A stretch of DNA of 64,000 bases from contig NZ_CP019606.1 of assembly GCF_001997345.1 (NCBI RefSeq), forward strand, positions 1,860,001-1,924,000, in the 5' to 3' direction. Below are positions 1 through 9,268 of the stretch, piece after piece. Origin of the DNA: Tessaracoccus aquimaris (GTDB taxonomy: Bacteria > Actinomycetota > Actinomycetes > Propionibacteriales > Propionibacteriaceae). The notes under the pieces are model-generated. The model was not told where the DNA came from and did no database searches. It saw only the letters and a program-made list of their open reading frames with translations. Position 1 is the stretch's first letter. The number at the start of each line of letters is the position of its first letter. A program made the translations under genes and the position numbers.

Positions 1-1519
1 GGCGCCTCGGGGCGCAGCAGCAGTGACCAGTCGGCCAGCGCAGGGACGAGCGCGGTCACGACGGACTCGCCGCGGCTGACGCCGTCGGAGAACAGCGCCT
101 CGTCGCCGCCGACCCGCGCGCCTGCGGCCAACCGCACGGTGAGCGCGGCGTCCGCGAGCAGGGCACCGTCAGGGGCCGCGACGGTGAGGGTGTCGCCGTC
201 CACCGAGACGACGCCTGGCAGGCCGGGGGCGCCGACCCAGTCGAGCGCGAGGACGACGAGCGCCGGGAGCGGGTCCCCCTCCGTCGTGCGCACGGAGATC
301 GCGACGGCCCCGTCGTCGCCCGGGCCGGTGGTGTCGACCTGGATGACGCGCTCGCCGGAGGCGTAGACCCAGGTGGCGTGGTCGAGGCCGGAGCGCCAGG
401 CCGACGGCGTGCCGAGCAGTCGCCACCCGTCGCCCTCGTCGACGGCGATCCGGAGGCCGTGGATCCTGCCGATCGGCAGCGGCGTCTCCTTGGCGGCGAG
501 GATCCGGCCGAGGGCGGCGTGGCCGAGCGTCAGGTGGGAGCAGAAGCCGCCGTCCATCCAGACTGTGCAGGTCACGTCGGTCGGGTCGGGGAGCAGGGAC
601 GCGAGGGGGCGCAGGATCTGGCCGTGGGGCCGATGCACGGCGCGCTGCTTCGCGGCGGTCACGAGGTGGTCGCCGTCGGGGGTGAACCAACTGACCTCGC
701 GGCCGTCGAGTTCCTCGACGTGTCGGCGCTCCTCCGGGAACAGGCCCGCGAGCGCCTCGGGGCTCAGGTCGTCTGCGTGGTAGCCAGGGGTGTCGCGGCC
801 GACGAGCGAGGCGCCCGACTCGCGCACCTCGGGCAGTGCCGCGCCGGGCCGGAGGCCCTCGGCAAGCGTCGCGTCGGCCTGCGAGGTGGCGGCGGGGTGG
901 TCGTCGACGAGGAGCACGAAGAAGCCGCCCTCCCACCTGTCGCCCGGCTCCAGCGTGACGGGCGCGCTCTGCAGCGCGACGGCCGAGTGTTCCTGTTGCA
1001 GCCGACGGCTCGGCAGGTCGGCGCGCAGGCCGGGCCATGGCGCCCCCTCTGGGAGGCCGCGGCCCGTCAACTGCGTGACGTCGCTCGCCCACCCGACCGC
1101 CGAGGTCCAGGATCCGACCAGTGCCCACGGCGCGCGCGGGCCCGGCATGTTCTGCCGGATCGCGACGGCGATCCCGCGCTCACCCAGGTCGACCGGGGTG
1201 AGGTCGAGGTACTGGGATGGATACAGCCGGTTCGCGTCCAGGACCGCGGCAGGCGAGAGCGAGGGATCCTCCACGGCGACCAGGTCGAACTCGACCGCCC
1301 GGTCGCCCGCGTTGACGACCTCCACCTGCCGGGACCAGCCCTCGCGCCCGTCGAGGGCGGTGCGACCGGTGCGCCAGCGCAGCCCGCCGACCTCACCTTC
1401 GCCCTCCCCGGCAGCGAATGGGGAAGCCAGGCGCGATCCTGGCGCTCGCGGAGCCAGAGGCCCGCGACCTTGTCCTCGAGGTGGGTGGCCGGATGCAACA
1501 ACGCCGTCGGTGTGCTCAT
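1..1519 (-). CDS. GH94-type glycoside phosphorylase, partial, one frameshift
   Basis: The start is at 1519 and the C-terminal part lies beyond the left edge. About 500 codons are visible. The first ~38 residues (MSTPTALLHPATHLEDKVAG...) read in one frame and everything after in another. Adding one G to the run at 1406-1409 joins them as LPGEGEVGGLRW. The rest is open to position 1 and includes LYPSQYLDL, RQNMPGPRAPWALVGSW, and DGGFCSHLTLGHAALG, typical of the beta-sandwich part of GH94 (former GT36) phosphorylases. The family phosphorolyses beta-glucosides to glucose-1-phosphate. There is no signal peptide, so it is cytoplasmic. It is divergent from a LacI gene and shares an operator with it. 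The neighbouring GH144-like and GH3 genes make 1,2-beta-oligoglucan phosphorylase the best guess. Cellobiose phosphorylase or a GH36-like enzyme cannot be excluded because the catalytic domain is mostly outside the window. Confidence 0.65.
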
Positions 1520-1526
1520 GATCCAA

Positions 1527-1541
1527 ACTGTAAGCGCTTAC
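1527..1541. promoter_or_regulatory. LacI-type operator 1, overlapping phosphorylase -10
   Basis: GTAAGCGCTTAC at 1530-1541 is a perfect 12-bp palindrome with a central CG pair, as LacI-family operators have. On the reverse strand TACAGT (plus 1527-1532) is a -10-like box 7 nt before the phosphorylase start, so bound repressor would cover the promoter. The same 12-mer recurs at 2679-2690, and the LacI gene lies between the two copies, so autoregulation is likely. Confidence 0.75.
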
Positions 1542-1633
1542 GCCGGTGTGGTGCAATGATCGGTAGTCATGAGGCAATAGGCTCTCTTCGGCCGCGCGGG
1601 ACGCTGCGGACGCGACAGGAAGAACGGACGATC

Positions 1634-2620
1634 ATGGCCAGGCACACGATCTACGAGGTCGCCGCGGCCGCCGGCGTGTCGATCGCGACCGTCTCCCGGG
1701 TGCTCAGCAAACCCGACGTGGTCTCCCCCGCCACCCGCGAGCGGGTGATGTCGGCGGTCGAGGCGCTCAACTACGTACCGACCGGTGCGGCCCGCTCCCT
1801 GGCGGCCCGCACCAACGAGGCCTTCGGGCTGGTCCTCTACGAACTCCGTGGCCCGTACTACGCCGAACTGCTCAGCGGCTTCGAGGCGGCCGCCGCGGCG
1901 CGGGAGGCCAGCGTCGTCGTCACCTTGACGAAGAACCGCACGCACGTCGACCAGGCGGTGCGCAGGCTGGCGGGGCGCGTCGACGCGCTCGCGGTCCAGG
2001 CCGGCGCTGATGTGGCGCCCGTCACACTCGAGGCTCTCCGCCGCAAGATCCCCGTCGTGATGATCGCGGGCGGCGACGACGCCGACTCCTTCTCGACCGA
2101 GAACCTGGTGAGCGCCCGCGACCTGACGGGGCACCTGATCGACGTGCACGGCAGATCCTCGCTGCTGTTCGTCGGCAACCCCGCACTCGCCCCCGACATC
2201 GAGGGCCGCCACCGCGGCTTCGTCGAGGCGCACCTCGAACGCGGCCTCACCCCGCGCCCGCCGGTGCCGTGCCAGGCCATCGAGTCCGAGGGCGCCGGCA
2301 TCGCCCACGCGATGCTCGCCGGCGAACTCGGGGCCGACGCCCTGGTGTGCGCCAACGACGAACTGGCGCTCGCCATCATGAAGGGGTTACACGGCGGCCC
2401 CATCGAGGTACCCGGCGAGGTCTCGGTCACCGGATGGGACGACATGATGGCGGCGCGCTACATCGCGCCAGGGCTGACGACGGTGCGCCAACCGGTGCGC
2501 GAACTGGGACGCCTCGTCGCCGATCGGATCGGCCAACTCCTGGCCGGGCACGCCTCTAGCGAACCCGCGCGTCGACTCCCGACGACGGTCGTGCTGCGGC
2601 AGTCCTGCGGCTGCCCCTGA
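1634..2620 (+). CDS. LacI-family transcriptional regulator
   Basis: 328 residues, a usual LacI length. The N-terminal helix-turn-helix reads TIYEVAAAAGVSIATVSRVL (residues 4-23), followed by the hinge region (NYVPTGAARSLAARTN) and a periplasmic-binding-protein-like sensor domain ending RQSCGCP. The ATG at 1634 is chosen because AGGAAG precedes it and the helix-turn-helix begins at once; the frame is open further upstream but that part is not family-like. It probably senses a beta-glucan oligosaccharide and binds the two GTAAGCGCTTAC palindromes that flank it, controlling the divergent phosphorylase and the downstream transporter genes. The ligand is inferred from the neighbours only. Confidence 0.92.
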   Translation: MARHTIYEVAAAAGVSIATVSRVLSKPDVVSPATRERVMSAVEALNYVPTGAARSLAARTNEAFGLVLYELRGPYYAELLSGFEAAAAAREASVVVTLTKNRTHVDQAVRRLAGRVDALAVQAGADVAPVTLEALRRKIPVVMIAGGDDADSFSTENLVSARDLTGHLIDVHGRSSLLFVGNPALAPDIEGRHRGFVEAHLERGLTPRPPVPCQAIESEGAGIAHAMLAGELGADALVCANDELALAIMKGLHGGPIEVPGEVSVTGWDDMMAARYIAPGLTTVRQPVRELGRLVADRIGQLLAGHASSEPARRLPTTVVLRQSCGCP

Positions 2621-2643
2621 ACGGGGAACTTCCGCCAAAACAC

Positions 2644-2690
2644 TTGCGGCTAACCCCTGGATCGGTGTAGCGTCCAATGTAAGCGCTTAC
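2644..2690 (+). promoter_or_regulatory. Transporter operon promoter with LacI operator 2
   Basis: TTGCGG (2644-2649) and TAGCGT (2668-2673), 18 bp apart, resemble a sigma-70-type promoter. The perfect palindrome GTAAGCGCTTAC at 2679-2690 covers the expected start of transcription. A further half-site, GGTAAGCGCA, follows at 2691-2700. A repressor here would block the binding protein, permease and glucanase genes. Confidence 0.65.
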
Positions 2691-2793
2691 GGTAAGCGCA
2701 TCCACGACAGGCTGAGGCTCAACGACGTCCCTCACGACACGGCAGTCGCCCGAGGTACTCGTCGGCCCAGGCCATCAGACACCAGGAGGAACC

Positions 2794-4086
2794 ATGCGTC
2801 TGAGCCTCAAAGTGGTCGCACTCGCGGCCGGAACCGCCCTCGCACTGACCGGCTGCGGCCGAGACGAGGGCAACAACGGCGGCGGTGGCGACACCCCCAC
2901 CGCGCAGGCCGTCGACACGGCGAAGGCGTCCGGCACCCTCGAGGTGTGGGCGATGGGCGCCGAGGGCGAGAAGCTCCCCGAACTCGTCAAGGAGTTCACC
3001 GACGCCCACCCCGACATCAAGGTCAACGTGACCCCTGTCCCATGGGACTCGGCCCACGACAAGTTCGTCAACTCCATCACGGCGGGCACCACCCCTGACG
3101 TCGCGATGGTCGGCACCACGTGGATGGGCGAGTTCGTCGGCATGGATGCCCTCGACCCCACCCCCAGTTCGATCGACCTCGCCGGCTTCTTCCCGGGCGC
3201 CGTCGACACCACGAAGGTGGGCGGCACCTCGTACGCCGTGCCGTGGTACGTCGAGACCAGGATGGCCTACTACCGCACCGACATCGCCGAGAAGGCGGGC
3301 GTCACCGAGGTGCCCACCGGCCAGGACGAGTTCAAGCAGATGGCAGCCAAGATGAAGGAGCAGGACGGCGTGAAGTGGGGCATCAGCCTCCAGCCGGGCC
3401 GCACCGGATCCTGGCAGACCGTGCTCCCGCTGGCCTGGTCCCGCGGCGCCGAGATCGCCGACGACAAGGGCTACACCTTCGACACCCCGGCGATGGTCTC
3501 CACCGTCGACTACTACGGCTCCTTCTTCAAGGACGGCATCTCCGACCCGAACCCGCCGGAGGGCCAGACCGAGGCCGACTTCGTCAGCGGCGCCGTGCCG
3601 ATGTTCGTCTCCGGCCCCTGGATGATGAGCCTCGTCGAGGACCTCGCCAAGCAGGACGGCGACGCCGCCTTCGCGGACAAGTACGACGTCGCCCCGATCC
3701 CGACCGCCGACGGCGGCCAGTCCTCCTCGTTCATCGGTGGCTCGAACCTGGCCGTCTTCAAGGCCACCAAGAGCCGCGACGCCGCCTGGACGCTCGTCGA
3801 GTGGCTGAGCCAGCCCGAGACCCAGGTCAAGTGGTACGGCCTGACAAGCGACCTGCCGTCGCTGCAGTCCGCCTGGGAAGACGACACCCTCGCCAAGGAC
3901 GCGAAGCTCGCCAAGTTCGGTGAGGCGCTCAAGACGGCAAAGGTTCCGCCGACATTCCCCAGCTTCGAGCAGGTCATCGAGTCCTTCGACAACGAGATCG
4001 AGAAGGTTGCGAAGCAGGGCCTCTCGGGCGCCGACGCCATGAAGGCCGCGCAGGCGCAGGCCGACTCGATCGGCACCGGAGCGTAA
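2794..4086 (+). CDS. ABC transporter sugar-binding lipoprotein
   Basis: 430 residues. The N-terminus is a lipoprotein signal, MRLSLKVVALAAGTALALTGC, with lipobox LTGC, so Cys21 is lipidated and the protein sits on the outer face of the membrane. The body is a family-1 extracellular solute-binding protein (LEVWAMGAEGEKLPELVKEF, then PDVAMVGTTWMGEF, and the C-terminal SFIGGSNLAVFKATK). It should deliver an oligosaccharide to the two permeases that follow directly. It is the first gene after operator 2, as expected for the most highly expressed transporter component. In this locus, sophoro-oligosaccharides (beta-1,2-glucan fragments) are the likely ligand, but the sequence alone does not show it. 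Confidence 0.93.
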   Translation: MRLSLKVVALAAGTALALTGCGRDEGNNGGGGDTPTAQAVDTAKASGTLEVWAMGAEGEKLPELVKEFTDAHPDIKVNVTPVPWDSAHDKFVNSITAGTTPDVAMVGTTWMGEFVGMDALDPTPSSIDLAGFFPGAVDTTKVGGTSYAVPWYVETRMAYYRTDIAEKAGVTEVPTGQDEFKQMAAKMKEQDGVKWGISLQPGRTGSWQTVLPLAWSRGAEIADDKGYTFDTPAMVSTVDYYGSFFKDGISDPNPPEGQTEADFVSGAVPMFVSGPWMMSLVEDLAKQDGDAAFADKYDVAPIPTADGGQSSSFIGGSNLAVFKATKSRDAAWTLVEWLSQPETQVKWYGLTSDLPSLQSAWEDDTLAKDAKLAKFGEALKTAKVPPTFPSFEQVIESFDNEIEKVAKQGLSGADAMKAAQAQADSIGTGA

Positions 4087-4088
4087 CC

Positions 4089-5033
4089 ATGTCCGCGCCG
4101 ACTGCGGCAAGGCCGCAGAAGGCGGCCCCCCGCACCCGTACCTCCAGATCCGGCGGCGCCCGGCTGGAGGAACGGGCGGGCTGGCTGCTCACCCTCCCGT
4201 TCCTGCTGCTGTTCCTCGTGTTCACCGCCTGGCCGGTGATCCAGTCGGTGTTCTTCTCGTTCACCGACATCAGGAACAAGGACCTGCGCACACCATTCGC
4301 GGTGGACTTCGTCTGGTTCGAGCAGTACGCGAAGGCATTCGCGGACCCCGTCTTCCAGCAGGCCGCGTTCAACACCATCTACTTCGTGGTGGTCGGGGTG
4401 CCGCTGACCATCATCGTCGCGTTGGCGGCCGCCATCGCGCTCAACAACGGCATCTCGAGGTTCCGGGCCTTCTTCCGGCTCGGCTTCTACACCCCCGTGA
4501 TCACCTCGATCGTGGCGGTGGCCGTGGTGTGGCGCTTCCTGCTCCACCCCGACAGCGGCCTGGTCAACACCGTGCTTGGCTGGATCGGCATCAACGGCCC
4601 CAACTGGCTCGGGTCGACGACCTGGGCGATGCCTTCGCTGATCGCGATGGCCGTGTGGCGAAACTTCGGCACCGGCATGATCATCTTCCTTGCGGGCCTG
4701 CAGGCCGTACCGACCCAACTGCTCGAGGCCGCCTCCATCGACGGCGCGGGCCCCTGGCAGCGGTTCCGCAACGTGGTGCTCCCGATCATCCGCCCGACGG
4801 TGCTTTTCGTGATGGTGACCACCACCATCGGCTACCTGCAGTTCTTCGAGGAGCCGTTCGTGATGACGAAGGGCGGCCCGCTCAACAGCACCATCTCCGC
4901 CTCGATGTACACCTACCAGCAGTTCAGCTTCGGCAACTACGGCTTCGCCGCGGCATTGAGCTACCTGATCTTCGTGGTGATCGCCATCATCACGGCGATC
5001 CAGTTCAAGTTCCTGTCCGAGAAGGGAGACTGA
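4089..5033 (+). CDS. ABC sugar permease, MalF type
   Basis: 314 residues with about six membrane helices after a basic cytoplasmic N-terminus. The EAA-type loop that contacts the ATPase reads LLEAASIDGAGPWQRFRNVV, with LPIIRPT following. It starts 2 nt after the binding-protein stop and is followed by the second permease 2 nt after its own stop, so all three are one operon. It forms the membrane channel with the next gene. No ATP-binding subunit is encoded here, so the complex presumably uses a shared MsiK-like ATPase encoded elsewhere, as is common in actinobacteria. Confidence 0.93.
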   Translation: MSAPTAARPQKAAPRTRTSRSGGARLEERAGWLLTLPFLLLFLVFTAWPVIQSVFFSFTDIRNKDLRTPFAVDFVWFEQYAKAFADPVFQQAAFNTIYFVVVGVPLTIIVALAAAIALNNGISRFRAFFRLGFYTPVITSIVAVAVVWRFLLHPDSGLVNTVLGWIGINGPNWLGSTTWAMPSLIAMAVWRNFGTGMIIFLAGLQAVPTQLLEAASIDGAGPWQRFRNVVLPIIRPTVLFVMVTTTIGYLQFFEEPFVMTKGGPLNSTISASMYTYQQFSFGNYGFAAALSYLIFVVIAIITAIQFKFLSEKGD

Positions 5034-5035
5034 GC

Positions 5036-5866
5036 ATGTTCCAGGACACCGGATTCCGCCGTCGCTGGTGGCTCTACCTCCTGCTGACGGTCGCGCTGCT
5101 CGTCGTGGTGACGCCGTTCGTGTGGATGGTGCTCGGCTCGTTCAAGACCAGTTCGGAACTGCGTCAAGTGCCGCCGACCTGGCTGCCTGAGCACCCGACG
5201 CTCGACAACTTCACGTCGCTGTTCAGCAGGCTCTCGTTCGGCACCTACTTCGCGAACTCGACGCTGGTCGCCGTCGCGGTCACCGTCGGCAACCTGCTGT
5301 TCTGCTCGATGGTCGGCTACGCGTTGGCGATGCTGAACTTCCGCGGCAAGAAGGTCATCTTCGCCCTGATCCTCGGCACGCTGATGATCCCGGGCGTCGT
5401 GACGTTCGTCCCGCTGTTCGTGCTCGTCGCCAACATGGGGCTCGTCAACACGCTCCCCGGACTGATCCTGCCGTTCCTGGTCGGCCCGTTCGGCGTCTTC
5501 CTGATGCGACAGTTCATCATGGGCCTTCCGAGGGACCTCGTCGAGGCGGCCCGCATCGACGGCGCTGGCGAGGTGAAGATCTTCCTGAGGATCATCCTCC
5601 CGCTGCTCGGGCCTGCGATGGCGACCCTCGGCATCCTGACCTTCCTCGGAAGCTGGAACAACTTCCTGTGGCCCCTCGTGGTTGCCCAGACCAACAACTC
5701 GTACACGCTGCCCGTCGCGCTCGCGCTCTACTCCACGGGCCAGAACCAGACCGAGTACGGCCTGCTGATGGCGGGCGCAACCGTCGTCGTGCTGCCGGTG
5801 CTCGTCGTCTTCCTCATCTTCCAGCGGCACTTCATTCAAGGAATCGCCACCACTGGAATCAAGTAA
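5036..5866 (+). CDS. ABC sugar permease, MalG type
   Basis: 276 residues. The ATG at 5036 follows GGGAGACTGAGC and lies just after the first permease's stop; the longer open frame upstream is only an overlap with that gene. Six helices are visible, starting WWLYLLLTVALLVVVTPFVW. The EAA loop reads LVEAARIDGAGEVKIFLRII, followed by LPLLGPA. The C-terminus FQRHFIQGIATTGIK is the usual MalG-type ending. It pairs with the preceding MalF-type subunit. Confidence 0.93.
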   Translation: MFQDTGFRRRWWLYLLLTVALLVVVTPFVWMVLGSFKTSSELRQVPPTWLPEHPTLDNFTSLFSRLSFGTYFANSTLVAVAVTVGNLLFCSMVGYALAMLNFRGKKVIFALILGTLMIPGVVTFVPLFVLVANMGLVNTLPGLILPFLVGPFGVFLMRQFIMGLPRDLVEAARIDGAGEVKIFLRIILPLLGPAMATLGILTFLGSWNNFLWPLVVAQTNNSYTLPVALALYSTGQNQTEYGLLMAGATVVVLPVLVVFLIFQRHFIQGIATTGIK

Positions 5867-5898
5867 CACCCCTGCCAGAAGGACAACAAGGAGCAGTC

Positions 5899-7439
5899 AT
5901 GAACCGACCTGACCCGACCCCGATCAGCAGACGCACCGCGCTCGCCGGAGGCCTCACGGCCGCGGCGCTGGCGAGCCTCCCCTCGGTCGCACTCGCCGAC
6001 CCGAGGAAGCCACTGCCCGCCCCCAAGGGCACCGACCGCACGACGCTGTTGCGCTGGGCGCGCGACACGTGGGCCTCCATGGTGGCCATGACCGACCGCA
6101 AGACCGGGCTGATCTCCGACAACATCACGGGAGACCTCGCCACCAACGCCCACTACACCTCGCCGACCAACATCGGCGGCTACCTGTGGAGCACTCTGGT
6201 GGCCCGCGACCTGCGCATCATCACGCCCGGCGAGGCCAACAACCGGATCCGTCAGACGCTGCGCACGCTGAAGAAGATGACCCACCACGACGCGGCGGGC
6301 ATGTACTTCAACTGGTACGACCCGCGCGACGGCTCAGTGGTGCTCAATTGGCCAGACGACGGCAACCCCGTCGAGCCGTTCGTCTCAAGCATCGACGCCG
6401 CCTGGCTCGGCGCCGCCCTGCTCGTGGTGCGCAACGGCGACAAGGGCAACCGCAAGGTGGCTGGCGAACTCTTCGACGCGATGCGCTTCGACGTGTTCGC
6501 CGACCCCACCAACTCGCGGCCCTACCTCAACTACGGCGGCTACTACCTGGCCGAGCCGACAAGGCTGCCCTCCCCGCCGCCCACCATCGAGCGCGACCTG
6601 ATCGACGAGGGTCGCGGCGTCTGGTACACCCGCGACCACCACTACGACACGATCGTCTCGGAGACCAGGATCACCACCTACCTCGGCATCGCCAAGGGGC
6701 AGATCCCCGCGCAGGCGTATTACCAGGCCTGGCGGACGTTCCCGCCGGACTGGGACTGGCAGGAGATCATCCCGGTCGGCGAGTGGCACACCTACCAGGG
6801 CGTCGACGTCTACGAGGGCGCCTACGACTACCTCGGTCACCAGACCGTGCCCGGCTGGGGCGGCTCCATGTTCGAGGAGTTGATGCCGAACGTCTTCGTG
6901 CCAGAGGAGACCTGGGCGCCCAACTCGTGGGGCAAGAACCACCCACGCCACGTGGCGGTGCAACGCATCCACGGCATGGACAACTACGGCTACTGGGGCT
7001 TCTCCCCGCAAGCCACCCCGCAGGCGGTTACAGCGAGTGGGGCGTTGATGCGCTCGGGATGCGCCCCGACGGCTACTTCTCCGACATCGAGCACACCGAC
7101 CACCTGCGCGACGAGCCGGAGCCCCACTACGGGGACGGGGTCGTCACCCCGCACGCCGCCTTCCTCGCGATGATGCACGAGCCGCGCGAGGCCTACGAGA
7201 ACCTCGCACGGATCGAGGCCGACTTCGACTCCTACGGGGCGGGCGGCTTCTACGACGCCATCGCCACCAAATCCGGCCAGGTGGCCCGCCGCCACCTGTC
7301 GCTCGACCAGGCCATGATCATGGGCGCGCTCGGCAACGTGCTCACCGGCGGGGCGTTGCGCCGCTACTTCACCGACGGTGAGGTCGCCCGCAGGCTGCGT
7401 CCCGTGATCGCCCCAGAGGTCTTCGCCCCGCTCGACTGA
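5899..7439 (+). CDS. Tat-exported GH144-like glucanase, one frameshift
   Basis: About 513 residues once one frameshift is repaired. The N-terminus has a twin-arginine signal (ISRRTALAGGLTAAALASLP, then SVALADP), so a folded enzyme is exported. The body matches the glycoamylase-like fold (Pfam glycoamylase; GH144 endo-beta-1,2-glucanases): WARDTWASMVAMTD near the start, AAGMYFNWYD, PGWGGSMFEELMP, and HGMDNYGYWGFSPQATP. The frame then breaks. The second frame continues AGGYSEWGVDALGMRPDGY to the stop at 7439. Adding one C to the run at 7016-7019 joins them. It would cut polymeric beta-1,2-glucan outside the membrane for the adjacent ABC transporter. Identification as GH144 is by motif memory and needs a profile search; the export signal is clear. 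Confidence 0.75.
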
Positions 7440-7450
7440 GGAGAACCGCC

Positions 7451-9268
7451 ATGCCCGCCACCTTCAGCACCGACCCGTCAGGCCAGCGCTACCGCGACCT
7501 GAACCGCAACGGCGTCCTCGACCCGTACGAGGATCCCCGCCGCGACGTCGAGGAGCGCGTGGACGACCTGCTCGGGAGGCTGACGCTTCCCGAGAAGATC
7601 GGCCTGATGTTCCACACCGTCATCGAGGCGGGACCCGACGGGACGGTGCTGGAGGGGGCGGGCGCGATCAGCAAGTCCGGCACGGCACAGGTGGTGACGG
7701 GCAAACTGCTCAACCACTTCAACGTGCACCAGCTGGGCGACGCTGCCGCCGCCGCCCGGTGGCACAACGCGGTGCAGGAGATCGCCGAGCGGACCCCGCA
7801 CGGCATCCCCGTCACCATCTCGAGCGACCCGCGTCACTCGTTCGCGGAGAACGCCGGGGCGTCCTTCGCCGCAGGCTCCTTCTCGCAGTGGCCCGAGATG
7901 CTGGGGCTCGCCGCGCTCCGCGACGAGTCCCTGGTGCGCCGCTTCGCCGACATCGCGCGGCAGGAGTACACCGCCGTCGGGATCCGGGCGGCCCTGCACC
8001 CGACGCTCGACCTGGCGACCGAGCCCCGTTGGGCGCGCCAGGCTCAGACCTTCGGCCAGGACCCCGACGTCGTCACCCGGCTCGGGGTGGCCTACCTTGC
8101 GGGCATGCAGGGCGAGCGGCTCGGCCCCGGAAGCGTCGCATGCACCGCCAAACACTTCCCCGGCGGCGGCACCGTCAAGGGCGGCGAGGACTCCCACTTC
8201 CCCTACGGCTCGGCCCAGGTCTACCCGAGCGGCTCGCAGGAGTCGCACCTGCAGCCCTTCCCCGCCGCCATCGACGCCGGCGTCAGCGCCGTGATGCCGT
8301 ACTACTCCAAGCCGATCGGCCTGACGCTGCGCGGCATCGAGGCCGACGAGGTCGGCTTCGGCTACAACCGGGCCATCGTCACCGACCTGCTTCGCGGCGT
8401 GCTCGGCTTCGACGGCGTCGTGCTGTCCGACTGGGAACTCATCAACGACAACCACGTCGGCGACCAGGTGCTGCCCGCCCGCGCCTGGGGCGTGGAGCAC
8501 CTCGACCCTCCAGGCCGGATGGAGGCGCTCCTGAACGCAGGCTGCGACCAGTTCGGCGGCGAGGAGTGCGTCGACCTGCTCGCCGACCTCGTCGCGAGCG
8601 GGCGCATCCCGGAGTCGCGCGTCGACGAATCGGCGCGCAGGCTGCTCCGCGTGAAGTTCCGGTTGGGGCTCTTCGACGACCCCTATGTCGACGAGGCCGC
8701 GGCGCCTGGCATCGTCGGGCGGGACGACTTCCTCCGCGAGGGGAGGCGGGCCCAGTCCGCGTCCGTGACGGTGCTGACGGGCCGCGACCTTCTGCCCCTG
8801 GCCCCGGACCAGCGGGTCTACGCCGAGGGCATCTCCCGCGAGGCCGCCGCCCGGCTCGGCACCGTCGTCGACACCCCGGAGGAGGCGAGCATCGCCATCG
8901 TGCGGCTCGCGGCACCCTTTGAGCCACGCGACGACCTGTTCCTCGAGAGTTGGTTCCATCAGGGCTCGCTCGACTTCCCGCCTGGCCTGCGGGTGCGACT
9001 GGCGCGGATCGCCCGCCACTGCCCCGTCGTGATCGACGTCTTCCTGGATCGGCCCGCGGTGCTGACGCCGCTGCTCGACGTCGCCTCGGTTCTGGTTGTC
9101 GACTACGGGACGAGCGGGAGCGCGTTGGTCGATGCGTTGCTCGGCGAGGTGGAGTCGGTGGGGCGGCTTCCGTTCGACCTGCCGCGCTCGATGGCATCGG
9201 TGCGTCGGCACCCCGAGGATCAGGTCGGCTTCGACGATCCGCTGTTTCCTGCGGGCTTCAGCGCCTAG
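7451..9268 (+). CDS. GH3 beta-glucosidase
   Basis: 605 residues with no signal peptide, so cytoplasmic. The start is 11 nt after the glucanase stop, with GAGGAG upstream. An EF-hand-like stretch YRDLNRNGVLDPYEDPRRDV is followed by the GH3 TIM-barrel domain. Characteristic parts are LTLPEKIGLMF, the substrate loop TAKHFPGGG, and LLRGVLGFDGVVLSDWELIN, whose Asp in SDW is the expected nucleophile. A second alpha/beta domain runs from about residue 430. It probably hydrolyses short beta-glucosides such as sophorose after uptake. Listeria innocua pairs a GH3 and a GH94 enzyme in a similar locus. The stop overlaps the convergent metallopeptidase gene by 3-4 bp. Confidence 0.88.
   Translation: MPATFSTDPSGQRYRDLNRNGVLDPYEDPRRDVEERVDDLLGRLTLPEKIGLMFHTVIEAGPDGTVLEGAGAISKSGTAQVVTGKLLNHFNVHQLGDAAAAARWHNAVQEIAERTPHGIPVTISSDPRHSFAENAGASFAAGSFSQWPEMLGLAALRDESLVRRFADIARQEYTAVGIRAALHPTLDLATEPRWARQAQTFGQDPDVVTRLGVAYLAGMQGERLGPGSVACTAKHFPGGGTVKGGEDSHFPYGSAQVYPSGSQESHLQPFPAAIDAGVSAVMPYYSKPIGLTLRGIEADEVGFGYNRAIVTDLLRGVLGFDGVVLSDWELINDNHVGDQVLPARAWGVEHLDPPGRMEALLNAGCDQFGGEECVDLLADLVASGRIPESRVDESARRLLRVKFRLGLFDDPYVDEAAAPGIVGRDDFLREGRRAQSASVTVLTGRDLLPLAPDQRVYAEGISREAAARLGTVVDTPEEASIAIVRLAAPFEPRDDLFLESWFHQGSLDFPPGLRVRLARIARHCPVVIDVFLDRPAVLTPLLDVASVLVVDYGTSGSALVDALLGEVESVGRLPFDLPRSMASVRRHPEDQVGFDDPLFPAGFSA

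Noticed and set aside
378..1559. Forward open frame opposite the GH94-type gene
   Set aside because: Composition is that of an antisense shadow, and the reverse frame shows clear phosphorylase-like motifs.
5899..7439. Calling the glucanase, permeases, helicase, exporter and family members pseudogenes
   Set aside because: All breaks are single-base losses in G/C runs with intact, motif-rich sequence on both sides. Sequence error is more likely than decay, so they are listed as CDS.
7484..7540. Dockerin domain at the GH3 N-terminus
   Set aside because: Only one EF-hand-like DLNRNGVLDPYEDP stretch is present, without the duplicated dockerin repeat or a signal peptide. It is common at the start of such GH3 enzymes.
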